Origin: Diphasiastrum complanatum
Lineage: Eukaryota > Streptophyta > Lycopodiopsida > Lycopodiales > Lycopodiaceae
Direction of reading: 5' to 3'
DNA length: 64,000 nt
NCBI GenBank assembly: GCA_029204225.1
Contig: CM055107.1
Location: 25,129,391-25,193,390, forward strand
In this document: in pieces, positions 22,961 through 34,986 of the stretch
Layout of the letters: each line of letters begins with the position of its first letter
Numbering within the stretch: position 1 is the first letter of the stretch
Program-made: the position numbers and the translations under genes
Notes under the pieces: model-generated
Databases searched by the model: none
What the model was told of the DNA's origin: nothing
The model's input: the letters and a program-made list of their open reading frames with translations, nothing else

Positions 22961-24785
22961 TTACCAAAATCATTTTGGGGAGAAGCTCTCACTTGTGCGA
23001 ACCATCTGATGAATAGAGTTCCATGTAGCTCTATTGAAGGAAAAACACCCTTTCAAACCTTGTATGGGAGGAAGCCAAATCTCAAAGACTTAAAGGTGTT
23101 TGGATGCATTTGCTATGTGCATACACCTTTGGAGAAGAGGACCAAGGAAGATCCATCATCAATCAAAGGTATTATGCTCGGGTATGGCAAAACAAGCAAG
23201 GGATATAAGGTATACATTCCATCTTCAAACAAGTTTGTCGTTTCTAGAGATATCATTTTTTAGGAGGATAATATGCATAAACTTATTGATGGCTCAATCA
23301 AATCACCTATCAAGAGGGAGGTGGCCGAGGATCAAGATGTGATAGATATTGAGGAGGAGCAAGTGAACCAATCACTCCAAAAAGATCATCAAGGGTAAGA
23401 ATGGAGCCATTGAGGCTCACAGACCAAGACAGAGGGAATCAAGTCAAGGGTAATCCATCTTCATCCTTTGCACTCATTTCAAGTTTTAAAGAACCTTCAT
23501 GTGTAGAAGATCATTGAGTTCAAAAGAATAGTTTCAAGCTATGATAGATGAATATAATGCTTTGATGGAGAATGGCACATGGATCTTTGTTGATAGACCT
23601 CTTAAGAATGTGATAGGATGTAATGGGTTTTAAAGCTAAAACTCGATATGGATGGAAGTCTAAGCAAACACAAGGCAAAGTTAGTTGCCAAAGGATATGC
23701 TCAAGAAAAGGGCATAGATTTTGAAGAAACTTTTGCTCGTGGCCAAGATGGTCACAATAAGGTTACTTCTTGCACTTGCTTCACATTTTGGTTGGATGCT
23801 CTTTCAAATGGATGTTTCTAATGCATTCTTAAATGGCTTCTTGGAAGAAGACATCTTCATGGAGCAGCCCCAAGGCTTCATCAAGCTCGGGATGGAAGGC
23901 AAAGTATGTCATCTTCAAAGGAGCTTATATGGTTTGAATCAAGCATCAAGATCTTGGAATTTAAGACTTCATGATTTCTTAGTTTCTATTGGATTCACTC
24001 AAAGTGAATATGATCTAACTTTGTACATAATGTAAGATGTTAATGGCATTGTACTTTTATTGACTTATGTAGATGACATCATCCTTAGTGGTGATAACAT
24101 TGATGGTATTGAGAAAACCAAGAAAAATCTATCACTAGAATTTAAGATGGTAGATCTTGGTCAACTTCACTTTATATTGGGCATAGAAGTACTTAGAGGT
24201 TCAGATTTCATCTTCAATCAAACTAAGTATGCTCAAAGTTTGCTCAATATATTCAAGATGTAAGATTGCAAGCATGTAGAAACACCAATGGGTAAAAGTG
24301 CTCAATAAAAGTGATGAAGCATCCTTTATGGACATCACTCTTTATAGGCAGCTTATAGGCTCCTTAATGTGGATCACCATAACTAGGCCTACTCTATGCT
24401 TTAGTGTGTGTAGGCTAAGTCAATATATGCAAGATCCATTAATGATACATTGGAAAAATGCTAAAAGGATCTTGAGATACATCTCGGGTACTCTAGATCA
24501 TGGAATTCTCTATAGAGGAGATGTCATTGATTTGCATGCCTTTAGTGACTCGGATTTTGTAGGTGACAAAAGGGATAGGAAGTCCACAAGTGCCTATGCA
24601 ACATTCATTGGTGGAGGAGTAGTTTCTTGGTTGTCAAAGAAACAAAAAACCATCTCACTTTCTTCAACCGAAGCCGAGTATAAAGCTCTCACCACTACAA
24701 CAAAGGAGCTCTTATGGATCAAAAGGCTACTTATGGAGCTGAGAGTCATGATGTAGATGTTGTTCCAACTCTCTACAATGACAAC
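22961..24785 (+). pseudogene. Copia pol fragment: integrase end, RT, RNase H
   Basis: Plus-strand frames show the integrase C-terminal region (PKSFWGEALTCANHLMNRVP, KVFGCICYVH, VVSRDIIF). Reverse transcriptase follows with [21 protein letters not shown] and the catalytic YVDDI at ~24065, then LGQLHFILGIEV. RNase H follows with IGSLMWITITRP, AFSDSDFVGDK, SLSSTEAEYKAL and a LYND remnant of the LYCDN motif at ~24775. Stops fall at 23263, 23400, 24035, 24263 and 24756. No LTR, PBS or polypurine tract flanks it. Its left end joins directly to the transposase-like gene. It is the same lineage as the copia at 62.7-64 kb. Confidence 0.85.
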
Positions 24786-25435
24786 AAAATTTACCTCAAG
24801 ACATGTACCCGATAAAATGCTCTCGTTTGAATTTGGAAGGTGAAACTAAGAGTTCAATGCAATGTTAGATTGAAATTTGAATGGTCATGGTTCAAAGTTG
24901 CTCATCTTTGTTTGTTACACAAAGTACATAAGAAACATATGATAACCTATAGCTAAAGGTTTACCTCCATACGTACGCCTACGAGTTCAATGCAATGTTA
25001 GATTGAATGACCGTGGTTCAAAGTTGCTCAGTTAGTTATGAGTTTGATAGACTCTTGTACTTTTGTTGGAACATTGTAAAACAAGTGTGGAACAAGATCA
25101 TTCATTGGAGATCCAACCTTTTCGTGAGTTCTTGTTTTCTTGAAATATTTATTTATTTGTTTGTATGGTCCATTTAGTTTGAAGCCCTTCTCCCAACACA
25201 ATTTCATGGGTGCATTATGACTAGATTTAATTTTTGGCCACGATCCTTCATAAAGTTTCAAAGCTAAAAGACTTGGGAACCAAGTGAATGCATTGAGTAA
25301 TTGACGTCTGAATCACCAAAGAAGACAGTAAAATTAACCAAATAAGTTATATGCGAGGCAAAATTAAAGGCAATCTAGAGACCACTAAATGCGAGGCTTT
25401 GCAAAAAATACCTGACAACACCAAATCGAACTGAT
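24786..25435. other. Spacer downstream of the P450, no gene
   Basis: Contains a direct repeat, AGTTCAATGCAATGTTAGAT, at 24851 and 24984, with GGTTCAAAGTTGCTCA after each. A 77-aa minus-strand open frame (25261-25028) has no recognisable domain. Confidence 0.4.
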
Positions 25436-28109
25436 TCACAGCAACATCTCAAAGTATGATGGAGACTTTCTAGGCTTAGCAGTCAGCAATAAGGCATTCT
25501 TTCTAGGAGTTGTAAGACCAGAGCTTTCAGACATGTTGAGATCTTCTGGGTTTTGATTTGATTTCTCTGAATACCAATCAAAGCTATGCAGGAGGTGAGC
25601 CAATGTCGAAGTCACAATAAGGACTGCTAAAGTTAATCCGGGGCAGATCCGTCGTCCTGCACCAAATGGCATAAGCTGATAATGGCAATAGTTTAGCACA
25701 TTGATCTCAGGGTGCTGCAAAAACCGATTTGGATCGAATTCATGGGGTCTATCATAAGCATTTGGATCGCGGTGAATCGCCCAAAGGTTAAGAATGAGGC
25801 GGGTTTTTGCTGGAAATTTATACCCAGCCAACTGACATGGTTCGATAAACTCACGAGGTAGTCCTAATGGTACAGCAGGGTGAAGACGGAATGTTTCTTT
25901 GACGATGGCTTGCAGATATGGGAGCTGCTCGAGGTCTGCTTCTTGGACAGGGCGATCCTGAGAAATGACAGAGTCCAACTCCGCTTGTGCTTGCTTTAAG
26001 AGGTCGGGAGCTCGCAGTAGCTCTGCCAATGCCCATTCTATTGTGATTGCGGTCGTCTCCGATCCAGCAATAAGCATGTCCTGCCAATGAAGTCATCAAA
26101 CTTTGAACTCAAGGCTCTGCAAGAACTCATCAATAGCACCGACAAAAACTGTAGCCTTATTGATTAGAACTGTTTAAGACCGGAATAGCTTTATAAAAGC
26201 ATTCACTATAAAACGTCTATGATCTGTTTGTTAAAAAATCACCGCCAATATACTCATTCACGATATTTTCACTGTAAAGTTTGTGCATTGTTGATTTGGT
26301 GTGTTAGAACTTACAGTCCAGATTAATCGCACTTTTATGTTACGTTGTTTTATTAGTGCGAAATTATTTATCTACTTTATTTCTCTGTTATTGTCATTCC
26401 TGACGATTCTTATCCATAAGGACTACAGCATTGTGGCTGCGGTAGCTTGAATGGACTTTGAGAAGGCCTAGTTGGGTTAGACTTCGGGATGTTTGTGAGA
26501 GACAAGTAAGTCAGATCTGTTTTTTGTGGAGAGCTCTATGTGGTTTTACACCAGAAAGACTTCTGTTTAAATTGATTTGATGGAACTTACTAGCATGACG
26601 AATGTAATTGTTTCATCAGAAAGACCATCTGATCGATCCTCCGAAGGCATTGACATTAGCAAGTCAACGAAATCTGGCACGTAATCACGGCTTTCACAGC
26701 CTTTGCGCTGTCGATGTTTCTCTAATCCAATCATAGCTGCACATACGTCGAACGAATCCTGTCTTGTTTTTCGAAGCTTTTTCTCGTAACCGGATAGCTT
26801 TGTAGCAAAGAGCAGGTATGGGACAAAGTCACTTATTATGAAGGTCGCCGCTTGTTCAAATATGAGAGACATCAGGTGATCAAGCCGCTGCCCTTGCTGA
26901 ACACTGCCTTCGTCGTTCCTCACAAAGTACCTACATCAAGCACAAAGTAATGGAATACACTTATTAAAGGCGATTTCCTTCAGTTTGGAAAAGTCTTGCG
27001 GACCTCCCACATTTCCTGTGATCTCCAAAAACAAGGTCAACGGAAGCAATTAGCCAAACTTCCTATTCGCTTCCATATAGGCCTTCAAACAAGTACTGCA
27101 AGCTCCCCTGCTGGTCAACATACCTCCCACTGACTTCAACTTCAGCAATCATGTACATCACTCAAAAGAAGGCTTATTACATAAGCATAATGACGTTCAA
27201 TACGTGCATCTCTCTTTCCTTTCATGACTCCCTACAGAACATCAATTTCCAATCAAACGCTACAAACTCTATTGGATTTGCAATATTGAGAAGTTTGTTC
27301 AAGAAGGTGCCTTCAGCACAAAGAAAGACCTCATAGAAGCAGTTTTATCAAAGCCGGCTGTCGTCAGTGCTTACACACTCCTTCCAGTTTTAAACTTACG
27401 CGCATTGTGAGTCGTGACATAACAATCTTGAACAGACGATTGCCAAGCGAAGCAAGTCATACCGTTTTTTGAGCAGCATTCTCGTCATATTGTTCCGGGA
27501 CATAACTGTAAGAGACTCCCGGAGGTTAATCACACTTTTTTCTCGGGACGCATCAAAGATCGCTTTCAAGAGCTCGTGCATCTCCTCCGTCCTAGCAATC
27601 TGGTATGCTGCTACTCGCTTTTGGCTGAAAAGCTCGGCACTGCAGATCTTGCGCAGATGACGCCAATGAGGCCCATAAGGCGCGGCGCTTAAGCTCTGAT
27701 AACCAGTCATGATTTCCACAAACATACCCTGACCACGCGATGAAGCATTTTGATCGTTCATTGTGAAAACTTCCTTCGCCATCTCCGCCGAAGAGATGAC
27801 AACACACGGAACACATCCCAACCGAAGAAACATCAAATCTCCAAAGCTTTTGGAAAGCTGGAACAGGGAAACGTGAGGGAGCTGGCCGCCGACGAGAGAT
27901 GGCAGATTGCCAACAATTGGCCAAGGCCATGGACCAGGCGGACGATCATCTTTTTTCCTCACAATCACAAATCTGACGATCAACAGCCCGACGATCATAG
28001 CACACATTGCTTCCTTAGCACTCAATATCGCAATGGCGCTGTTACATAATTTCTGCAAAATGATCCCAAAAAAATCTCGATTAGCAGCATCTACTCGATC
28101 TTCTTCCAT
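25436..28109 (-). CDS. Cytochrome P450, A-type (clan 71), three exons
   Basis: Predicted exons are 28109-27463, 26930-26591 and 26080-25436, joined by GT-AG introns that keep frame and give 543 aa. The family uses heme-bound oxygen and electrons from P450 reductase at the ER membrane for specialised metabolism. Visible are an N-terminal membrane segment (residues ~33-50), hinge RPPGPWPWP (56-64), C-helix WRHLRK (149-154), I-helix AGSETT (334-339), ExxR in KETFRLHP (E391, R394) and heme-binding PFGAGRRICPG (467-477, Cys475). No stop, frameshift or missing catalytic residue was seen, so the gene looks functional. Length is normal to slightly long because of ~30 extra N-terminal residues. Subfamily and substrate cannot be assigned. 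Flanks are retrotransposon debris. Confidence 0.9.
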
Positions 28110-28813
28110 ACTCGATCAATCCAAGGAGGGTTGGCTCACTCCGCAACCAAAGCTGTTTTTGTTCCCAAACTTCAAGGCCCCTAAAAAACCAAGATGCATA
28201 CTTAATTCAAGATTCTCACTTTTGACCCCTTCTTGAGCTGGAGTGTTAGGGGCTCTTTCCATGTCCACCCCCTCACCCCCTTTTGTGCTCCAGCTCACAT
28301 CACCCTTTTACTTGAGAGAACTAGAACACTGACCCGTTCTCTCCACCTGCTAATTTTTGCAAACCCCTTCACCCCTTGAGCAATGTGTGCTGATGCTTGA
28401 CATCCACTGAGGGGGTGCACATGTAAAGGTGCTCTTATAAGGATCCATGAATAAGAAAAAGGATAATGGATCTCTCTTATGCATGTAATGGATATTGTAG
28501 GTGTTATTTTTGCATTTGATGGACATTGTTTTAATCTTCACTATGTTATTTTTTGAGGACACATGAGAAAAAAATTCAAGTGCCATAATACATGGTAAAA
28601 TTTCACTTTTCAAAAATACAGATGGGTATTATTTGTGTTCTATAGTGTTTGTATACTCGAATCTTACGTCACAATCCAATTGAGTTTGGGAACAACCATT
28701 ACCCTAGGACATAATAATAAAATTTCATTGTTTTTTCCAAATTTGATTAGATGTAATTTTCAGCCCTCAAAACGTACGGTTCTCATGGATAAAAATTAAA
28801 AAAATACTTAAAC
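28110..28813 (-). promoter_or_regulatory. Upstream region of the P450
   Basis: This is the only DNA available for the P450 promoter. No convincing TATA box was identified. Open frames here on both strands lack domains. Confidence 0.25.
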
Positions 28814-28890
28814 CTCATAGATGGAATCTTGAAAATACATAGGACTCACAAATGGAATCTTGAAAATATGTAGCCCTCACGAATGGAATC
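28814..28890. repeat. 31-bp tandem repeat, 2.5 copies
   Basis: Units begin CTCATAGATGGAATC (28814), CTCACAAATGGAATC (28845) and CTCACGAATGGAATC (28876), with CTTGAAAATA in the complete units. Confidence 0.8.
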
Positions 28891-29337
28891 ATTAACAAAA
28901 CTTTGAAAACAATATTGTTTGTTTCTTCTAATATTTTTGTGACACACATTGTGTACGGTAATGGGTGTTTGTCGTCCCGTGATAAGAATTTAATAGCTCA
29001 TCCTCTTCTCTCGCCACTACCATGGCTCAACAAGAGGACTTGTCATTATATACTTAGAATGGACCTCCAAATAAACATTGCATATGTCTATTTCATTTCA
29101 TGATTGTCATGGGATATTAAGCCATATACGATCTATTTTGTAGTGGAAGGTGCCAAGCACACAACATTCTCTAAGAGCCTCACCTAAATTTTTTGGGAGC
29201 ACTTATTGTGTAAAATGTCGTGTGTCCAATGCCTTCCACAATACAAAATGATTGCACTTCAAACACGATAAGACAACAACAAAACCAAACTTGCATGGTG
29301 TAACTTTCAGTAGGAAGAGCATATTTTTGTTGGAATT
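28891..29337. other. Spacer, no gene
   Basis: AT-rich. A 66-aa plus-strand open frame (28903-29103) has no recognisable domain. Confidence 0.35.
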
Positions 29338-30265
29338 AAGCTTCACTCCGACACACCCGAATTTGAGTCATTTGAGTTCGACTCACTCGAATTCGATTTC
29401 TAAGCACCAGTATACCATGTAAATGTGTACTACAACGACATTGTAGCCTTACTTTCTAAAGTCGAACGTCTATGCAATCAATCAACTGAAGCAGAAGCAG
29501 GATCGACATCGAATTCTTCGACATCCTTCGAGTTCGAGGTCCACATCATCGACATCCTATCAACTTGCTCTGTCCTATCCGACGCAAACTACGTTACAGT
29601 TCACTTTAGTACTTTTTAGTAACTGCATTGTTTCACGCTCGTTGCCCACACAGTCATTGTAACTGTTCCATGTATATATACATAACGACAACTCATGAAT
29701 AAATATGCAAGTGAGAAGAGTGATGAATATGGATGAGCGACAAGAACACAAATAATAATTTAGCGTAATTTATAGTTCCTCCACGAACTCCATTGTATCT
29801 TAATTATCTGATTATATGATTTCTTAGGATCAGATATATTCGAGAGTGAAAGCTATTCAAGAAGTAGAGATAATTATTCAATCTGTAGCTAGCTAAGTAA
29901 GATCACAACACATAGTGCGCTATTACTGTGAACCATTCGAGGGCACATGATCGTGATTCGATAGTTGTATTCACAACAACTTAATTCAGATTCTCTATTT
30001 TCTTATGTGTGTTCCACTGTGAATGCTTTTTGATATTTTTTCTCATTGATACTTGCTCCATTCGGAATGTCTAATCTCGAAGGAAGCATGGCTGTCTCAG
30101 ACGCCTAACTGTTTCGCTCCCTTCATGGTTGTCTTCGACACCTACAAGACATTCCTCTTGTCGATCTAAGTTAAGGTCTGAAACTATAGTTTGGTAAAGC
30201 TCCTATTATTATTTCTAAGTTGAGTTATCTTTTCTATTCCGCACTTAATTACGAGAGACCCAACA
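29338..30265 (+). repeat. Copia 5' LTR
   Basis: Starts TGTTGGAATTAAG and ends GAGACCCAACA, 928 bp, followed after AAG by a tRNA-iMet primer binding site (30269-30280, TGGTATCAGAGC). A TATA-like GTATATATACATA lies near 29672. The matching 3' LTR is not in the window. Confidence 0.75.
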
Positions 30266-30340
30266 AAGTGGTATCAGAGCCATCGTTCCAAACTATTATT
30301 AGTATTCGAGACTGTTTTACAATTTCTTAGATCATTCATC

Positions 30341-30510
30341 ATGGAAGGAACATTTTTAGAAATCCGCTTGATCAATAAGTTCAACGGTGATGACTTTCAC
30401 ATGTGGAAGTTCAAAATGAAGATGATACTCACTGAAAAAGAACTTCGGGAATACGTCAACGGTTCGATAGCCAAGCCGGCTGAACCTGACATGTTGACCG
30501 CACATCGACA
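30341..30510 (+). pseudogene. Copia gag, N-terminal fragment
   Basis: The ATG at 30341 gives MEGTFLEIRLINKFNGDDFH, WKFKMKMILTEKELREYVNG and then loses similarity near 30500; the frame ends at 30535. This is the first ~50 residues of a copia gag (UBN2 family) at normal distance after the PBS at 30269. It is cut by the next copia LTR remnant. Confidence 0.75.
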
Positions 30511-30770
30511 AGAACCTGATTATTGTTTCTTCTGATCTATTGAATACTTTAATACAACAATATTCTATACATCACTTCCACTCTGTAATTGTCACTTTAG
30601 TACTAATGATTTCAAAGTTAGTTGCTAAAAGATCAAACGTGACGATTGTCATGATAGGCTTTGTTTGATTATTGATAGGTGTAGTCATGCATAAGGAAGA
30701 AGGATCATTCCGTTGCACTCGATAGTTCATCCATAGACTTATTGACTCTTCCTCTTTCCTTCTTCCAACA
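30492..30770 (+). repeat. Partial LTR of a second copia
   Basis: Ends TTCTTCCAACA directly before TGGTATCAGAGA (30771), a one-end-degenerate tRNA-iMet primer site. A TGTTGAC at 30492 could be its start, giving 279 bp, but this may be a truncation boundary instead. Confidence 0.5.
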
Positions 30771-30883
30771 TGGTATCAGAGAAATAGCTCTATTATTAGA
30801 TACTTTTCATAGTATCAGAGCCATATCTATTCTTCAACAAGTGGTATCAGATTTCAATATCGGATAATTGATTTCCAATTTTA

Positions 30884-31690
30884 GTGTCACATAAGTCATC
30901 GATTTATCGACAGACTAACTTCCAAGTGGATTCTCAAAACAAAGTCGTTCTCATCGCAGACAAGCTTAATGGATCCAACTACTATTTGTGGAAATTTAAG
31001 ATGAAGACCTTGCTAATGGCCAACGAGGTGTGGGATGCTATCATAGGTGACGAACTGAAGCTAAAAAACGACACAACCAACTCAAAGTGGAAATCGCAGG
31101 ATGGTAAAGCATTTGCACTTATCATACTCGATATATCAGACACTCAGATTGGCCATGTATTTGAATATCCGATTTCGAAAGAAGTGTGGGACATCCTGAG
31201 CTCACTCTATGATGTGAGGGACGTGACTTCCAAGTTGCATCTCAAAGGAAATTTCTTCACACTCAAGATGTTGATTCACTTCATAATCATGTTAATCAGT
31301 TTAAGAATCACTTGCAACAAATGGCAGCTGTTGGATCAACCATCGATGATCAAGATCCAATTATGACATTGCTATCAAGCTTGCCCTCTACATATGAAAA
31401 TTGGGTGATGATCATATCAACACACTCAAATTTAACTCTCACTAGAGTTATCACTATGTTGTTGCAAGAAGACCATCGAAAAAATCAAAACACCTCTTTG
31501 ACTTCATCATCTCTTGTTTTATATGTCAACAAAGGTTCTAATCGATAGAAGAAGAAAAGCTCTAAGTAGTCGACATTGAATCAGAAGCCGACACAGAGTC
31601 AAGAGCAATTATCCAATCCACATCAAAGAAGAAGATGTTCAGTAAGTATTGCAAATGCACTAATAATGACATCCAGGATGTGAAAAATAA
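30884..31690 (+). pseudogene. Copia gag of the second element
   Basis: Frames show IADKLNGSNYYLWKFKMKTL, GKAFALIILDISDTQIGHVF, WDILSSLYDVRDVTSKLHLK and, after a frameshift near 31270, HLQQMAAVGSTIDDQDPIMT and WVMIISTHSNLTLTRV. It is clearly the same family as the gag at 571-1101. No ATG precedes the conserved region at the usual place, and the zinc-knuckle region after 31560 is degenerate. Nonfunctional. Confidence 0.8.
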
Positions 31691-31698
31691 AAAAAGTT

Positions 31699-32334
31699 TG
31701 TTGAGCTGGGGACCATATTGAATTTTTTGTGTCAATCCACATGTGCGATTAGGCCAATTTTGGCATTAGAGGTAACTCGAGCAAGTAAACATGCCACATG
31801 ATGATTAGTCTAAATTCAAGTGTAAGTTTTGACACATGTCATGATGGTAGAGGGCTAGTGACACCTTCCTATGTGTTCTATTGAGATCACGTGGCCAATC
31901 ATAAGTAAGAGATCCATGAAATTGGTCCAATCAAGTTTGAGGGTCAGAGGAGGAAAAAAAAGAGTCCAATCATGTCTCACTCCCCTCTACCTCAAGTTGC
32001 TACTTATATGAGTCTTAGATCAATTCTATGTATGTTTTTTGGAGTTAGTGAGATCTCCTACATTTTGAGCTAGTTTAGATTTCTCTCTCTACATGACTTT
32101 TTGGACTTGGTTTTTCTCTCTACCCAAGAGCAAGGCTTTATGAGACTTAGTTATTCTTCTCATGATTCCCACACGTGTGAATGTACTTTCATGGATAATA
32201 TTTGCATGTTTCATTGCCTTAGATTTGTGAGATAGATCTTGGATTTCAATCTATGCTTGATCTATGTGCAATCATCACATCTTAGGAGATCATAATCACA
32301 CTTTTGAGGACTCCCACATGTGTGAAATTCAACA
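31699..32334 (+). repeat. Third copia 5' LTR with PBS
   Basis: Begins TGTTGAGCTGGGG and ends GAAATTCAACA (inverted TGTTGA/TCAACA), 636 bp, followed at once by TGGTATCAGAAC (32335-32346), a tRNA-iMet-type primer site. About 180 bp of leader follows before the transposase-like gene interrupts it. Confidence 0.65.
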
Positions 32335-32540
32335 TGGTATCAGAACCTACCTAAGATATCCATGCATACATCAAGAGTGATGAAAATTTTGTCTTGAAAT
32401 CAAGATCTAGAGAGTGTAGTTGCATCTCTAAGGCTATCAAGGAGATTTTAGGGTCAAAATGGATCAAAAACATATTGGATTGATCCATGCATGGATTCAT
32501 CCATGCTGGGTAGGTACTATACAGACTTTACTGCTTAGGC

Positions 32541-34576
32541 ATGTGTGAGATTACCAAAATTTTAATGGTTGGGGTTTCTCCAAGGTGTGCGAAAGTTGTA
32601 GAGAATGCTACTGCAATAGTTAGAGAATTGAGAATGAATAATCATATGAATATAGATTTGTGGGTGGATGGATCAATTTATCCTGATGATCCAGCTACCA
32701 ATTTGTGTCTAGATTTTAAGTCCGTAACTCATCTTCTCAGATATGTATGTGAAGGAAATAGCGGATTACTTGGATATTGTCAAAGGTTGCGTGATATTGG
32801 AATGCATAGCATATCTTGTCTTAGTCAACAATTGCAACGTGCAAATCAGCAATTGCTTCATTATGTGCAACACACTAGTTCTGAAAACAATGCACTCAAG
32901 AATGCTATGTCAGAGTTGAATGCTACAGTCACTACTCTTCGGGGATCAAACCAAGAAATGTTAGAATCCATGGAAAAGTTGCGATCCGAGAGTTTAAAAT
33001 CTAATGTTGATATAAAAGTTATCAATAAGGCAATGATGAAGAAGAAAAGAAAGAGAGTACCGATGAAGAATATTGATGACTTATCTACACATAGCGGCAA
33101 TCAGAAAAAAAGAATTCAAGCATTCAAGTATGTTGTCATATAAACTGTTTATTTGATTTGTATATGTCATTTGAGTTTGATTTGCACTTGATAACATGGA
33201 TTATTTATTTATTAAACATAATTTGAGTTTCGTATGTTTGTTGCAGATCATGCTTGGTGGCAAAGAACTGTCAAACAGATTGTTCATGCATTGGATCATC
33301 TTTAAGTATGTTTTACCAAGAAAGTCAGCAAAGGAAATGATAAAAAATGCTTGGTTTGAAAAAATGAAACATGAAAGTTCAATCATACTTGGATGCAAAT
33401 GTGATACAAGGTGCATGTGATGTATCTGGAATTAGCAGAAATGCTTATTCTACTTTTTTTAGAATAGTTGAAGAATTGGGTAAGATTGGCAAGAAATTAT
33501 TATAATGACGGAATGTTCAAAGTAGTTGGCCAACCACTTCATATAACTGAATTATACAAATCAGAATATGGTGAGCTCAATTACAACAATTGCAATAATA
33601 TTTTTCTTGATATTAAAAATGTTCTAAAATACATTATTCGATTCTATAAGCTAGACAAACATCAAGTAAATGAAAAGATCATTATTGCAATTAAATTGGA
33701 TGAATATGAAACCATCAAGGGTCAAAAGTTGGAACGAGTGAGTGTCACTTTGATAAACAAAATTTCAAATACAAATGATCGAACATTTAGTGTTCAATCA
33801 GAAAATCACATATGGTGGTTGGCGGCATTCCAGGTATACATTTCAATTTTCATTTAGAATATCGTTATTAACAATTCATACCTTGCCAGTTTTTATTGAC
33901 ATGTCATGCATTACTTGCTTCTCTACAGGTCTTGAAAGAGGACCATAAAATACTTTCATGGATATTTTCAAGAACAAATTATGGCGAGATTATAAAGAGA
34001 CATTTGGAGGGTGAGAAATTTACAGTCGAAAACCATGGAAGTTTTCAAATTCAATGGCATCTTATAGGGGATTTGAAAACAAAAAATTGTATGTATAATG
34101 TCTCTCATGGGGCAACATCAAAGCATCCATGTCTTTATTGCATGAAGGATTGCTACAATATGAATTTGGGACGATCAACAATCACTAGACCAACACGAGA
34201 AGTTGAAGATCCAAATATGAAAAGTGTTCTACCAATTCCTTTAAAAAATGTTCACATATGCGCATTGCATGTTGAGGTTCGTATTATTGAAAAACTTATT
34301 TATCTGCATATTCTACTAGCATGGAATCATAAACCGGAGTCTGTGGCTAAAGCAAAAATTAGGAGGTTGGAAATAGTTCTGTTAAATGCAGGACTACATA
34401 AAGGGAATGTCACGATTGAAAAAAGTGACAGACACTCTGGGAAAAAAGGAAATGTTCCTAATAAGGCATCAATTGGAGGTGCTAAAGCAAGAAGATTTTT
34501 ATCCAATCACACATGCAAAGAATCAAGTATCAGATACGAAATTTTTAGAGAAATTGTTCAAGCCACACAAACATAG
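32541..34576 (+). pseudogene. Transposase-like gene, family not assigned
   Basis: Three plus-strand coding blocks are seen. Block 32541-33143 (200 aa, from ATG; VDLW-like NIDLWVDG, CLSQQLQRANQQLLHYV, then a coiled coil and KKKRKRV, a nuclear-localisation-like stretch). Block ~33468-33835 (DEYETIKGQKLERVSVTLIN). Block ~33930-34576 (WHLIGDLKTKNCMYNV, ATSKHPCLYCMKDC). An Asp in each of the last two blocks plus a CxxC after the second recalls eukaryotic DDE transposases with a [C/D]xxC/H insertion motif. Introns near 33121-33246 and 33835-33929 are plausible. Stops between 33300 and 33470 suggest decay. I cannot name the superfamily. Confidence 0.5.
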
Positions 34577-34986
34577 GAAGTAATCGAGTGAAAAAGAGAC
34601 AAGTGTGGACCAACTTAGACAAACTCATAGGTGTTATCAGGAAAGAAAACCTATCATCATAAGATATGAGGACTTTGCAAAATCATTGCACCACATTTGT
34701 AAAATCTATACATGATTGTTGGGGAAAAGACAATGTTACTCATTACATGGTGCTAATTTATATCGTTATCTGATACGTTTCTCATTCAGACTTATATTTT
34801 TTTCTACTGATGTAGCTAATCAAAACTATTGTTTGCAGCACATCCTTCTTCATCATGCAACTTATTTTGCAAAGGAATATGAGAGCTTAAGTATCTGGTC
34901 ATTATAAGGCATGAAAAAATCTCATTGGCAAGCAAAGGGCAGTATTTCATAGAGCAACAAATCATGGAGTATTCAACGACGTTTGC
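34577..34986. other. Gap between convergent transposon ORFs
   Basis: AT-rich; short frames only. It may contain the degraded end of the plus-strand transposase-like gene. Confidence 0.3.
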
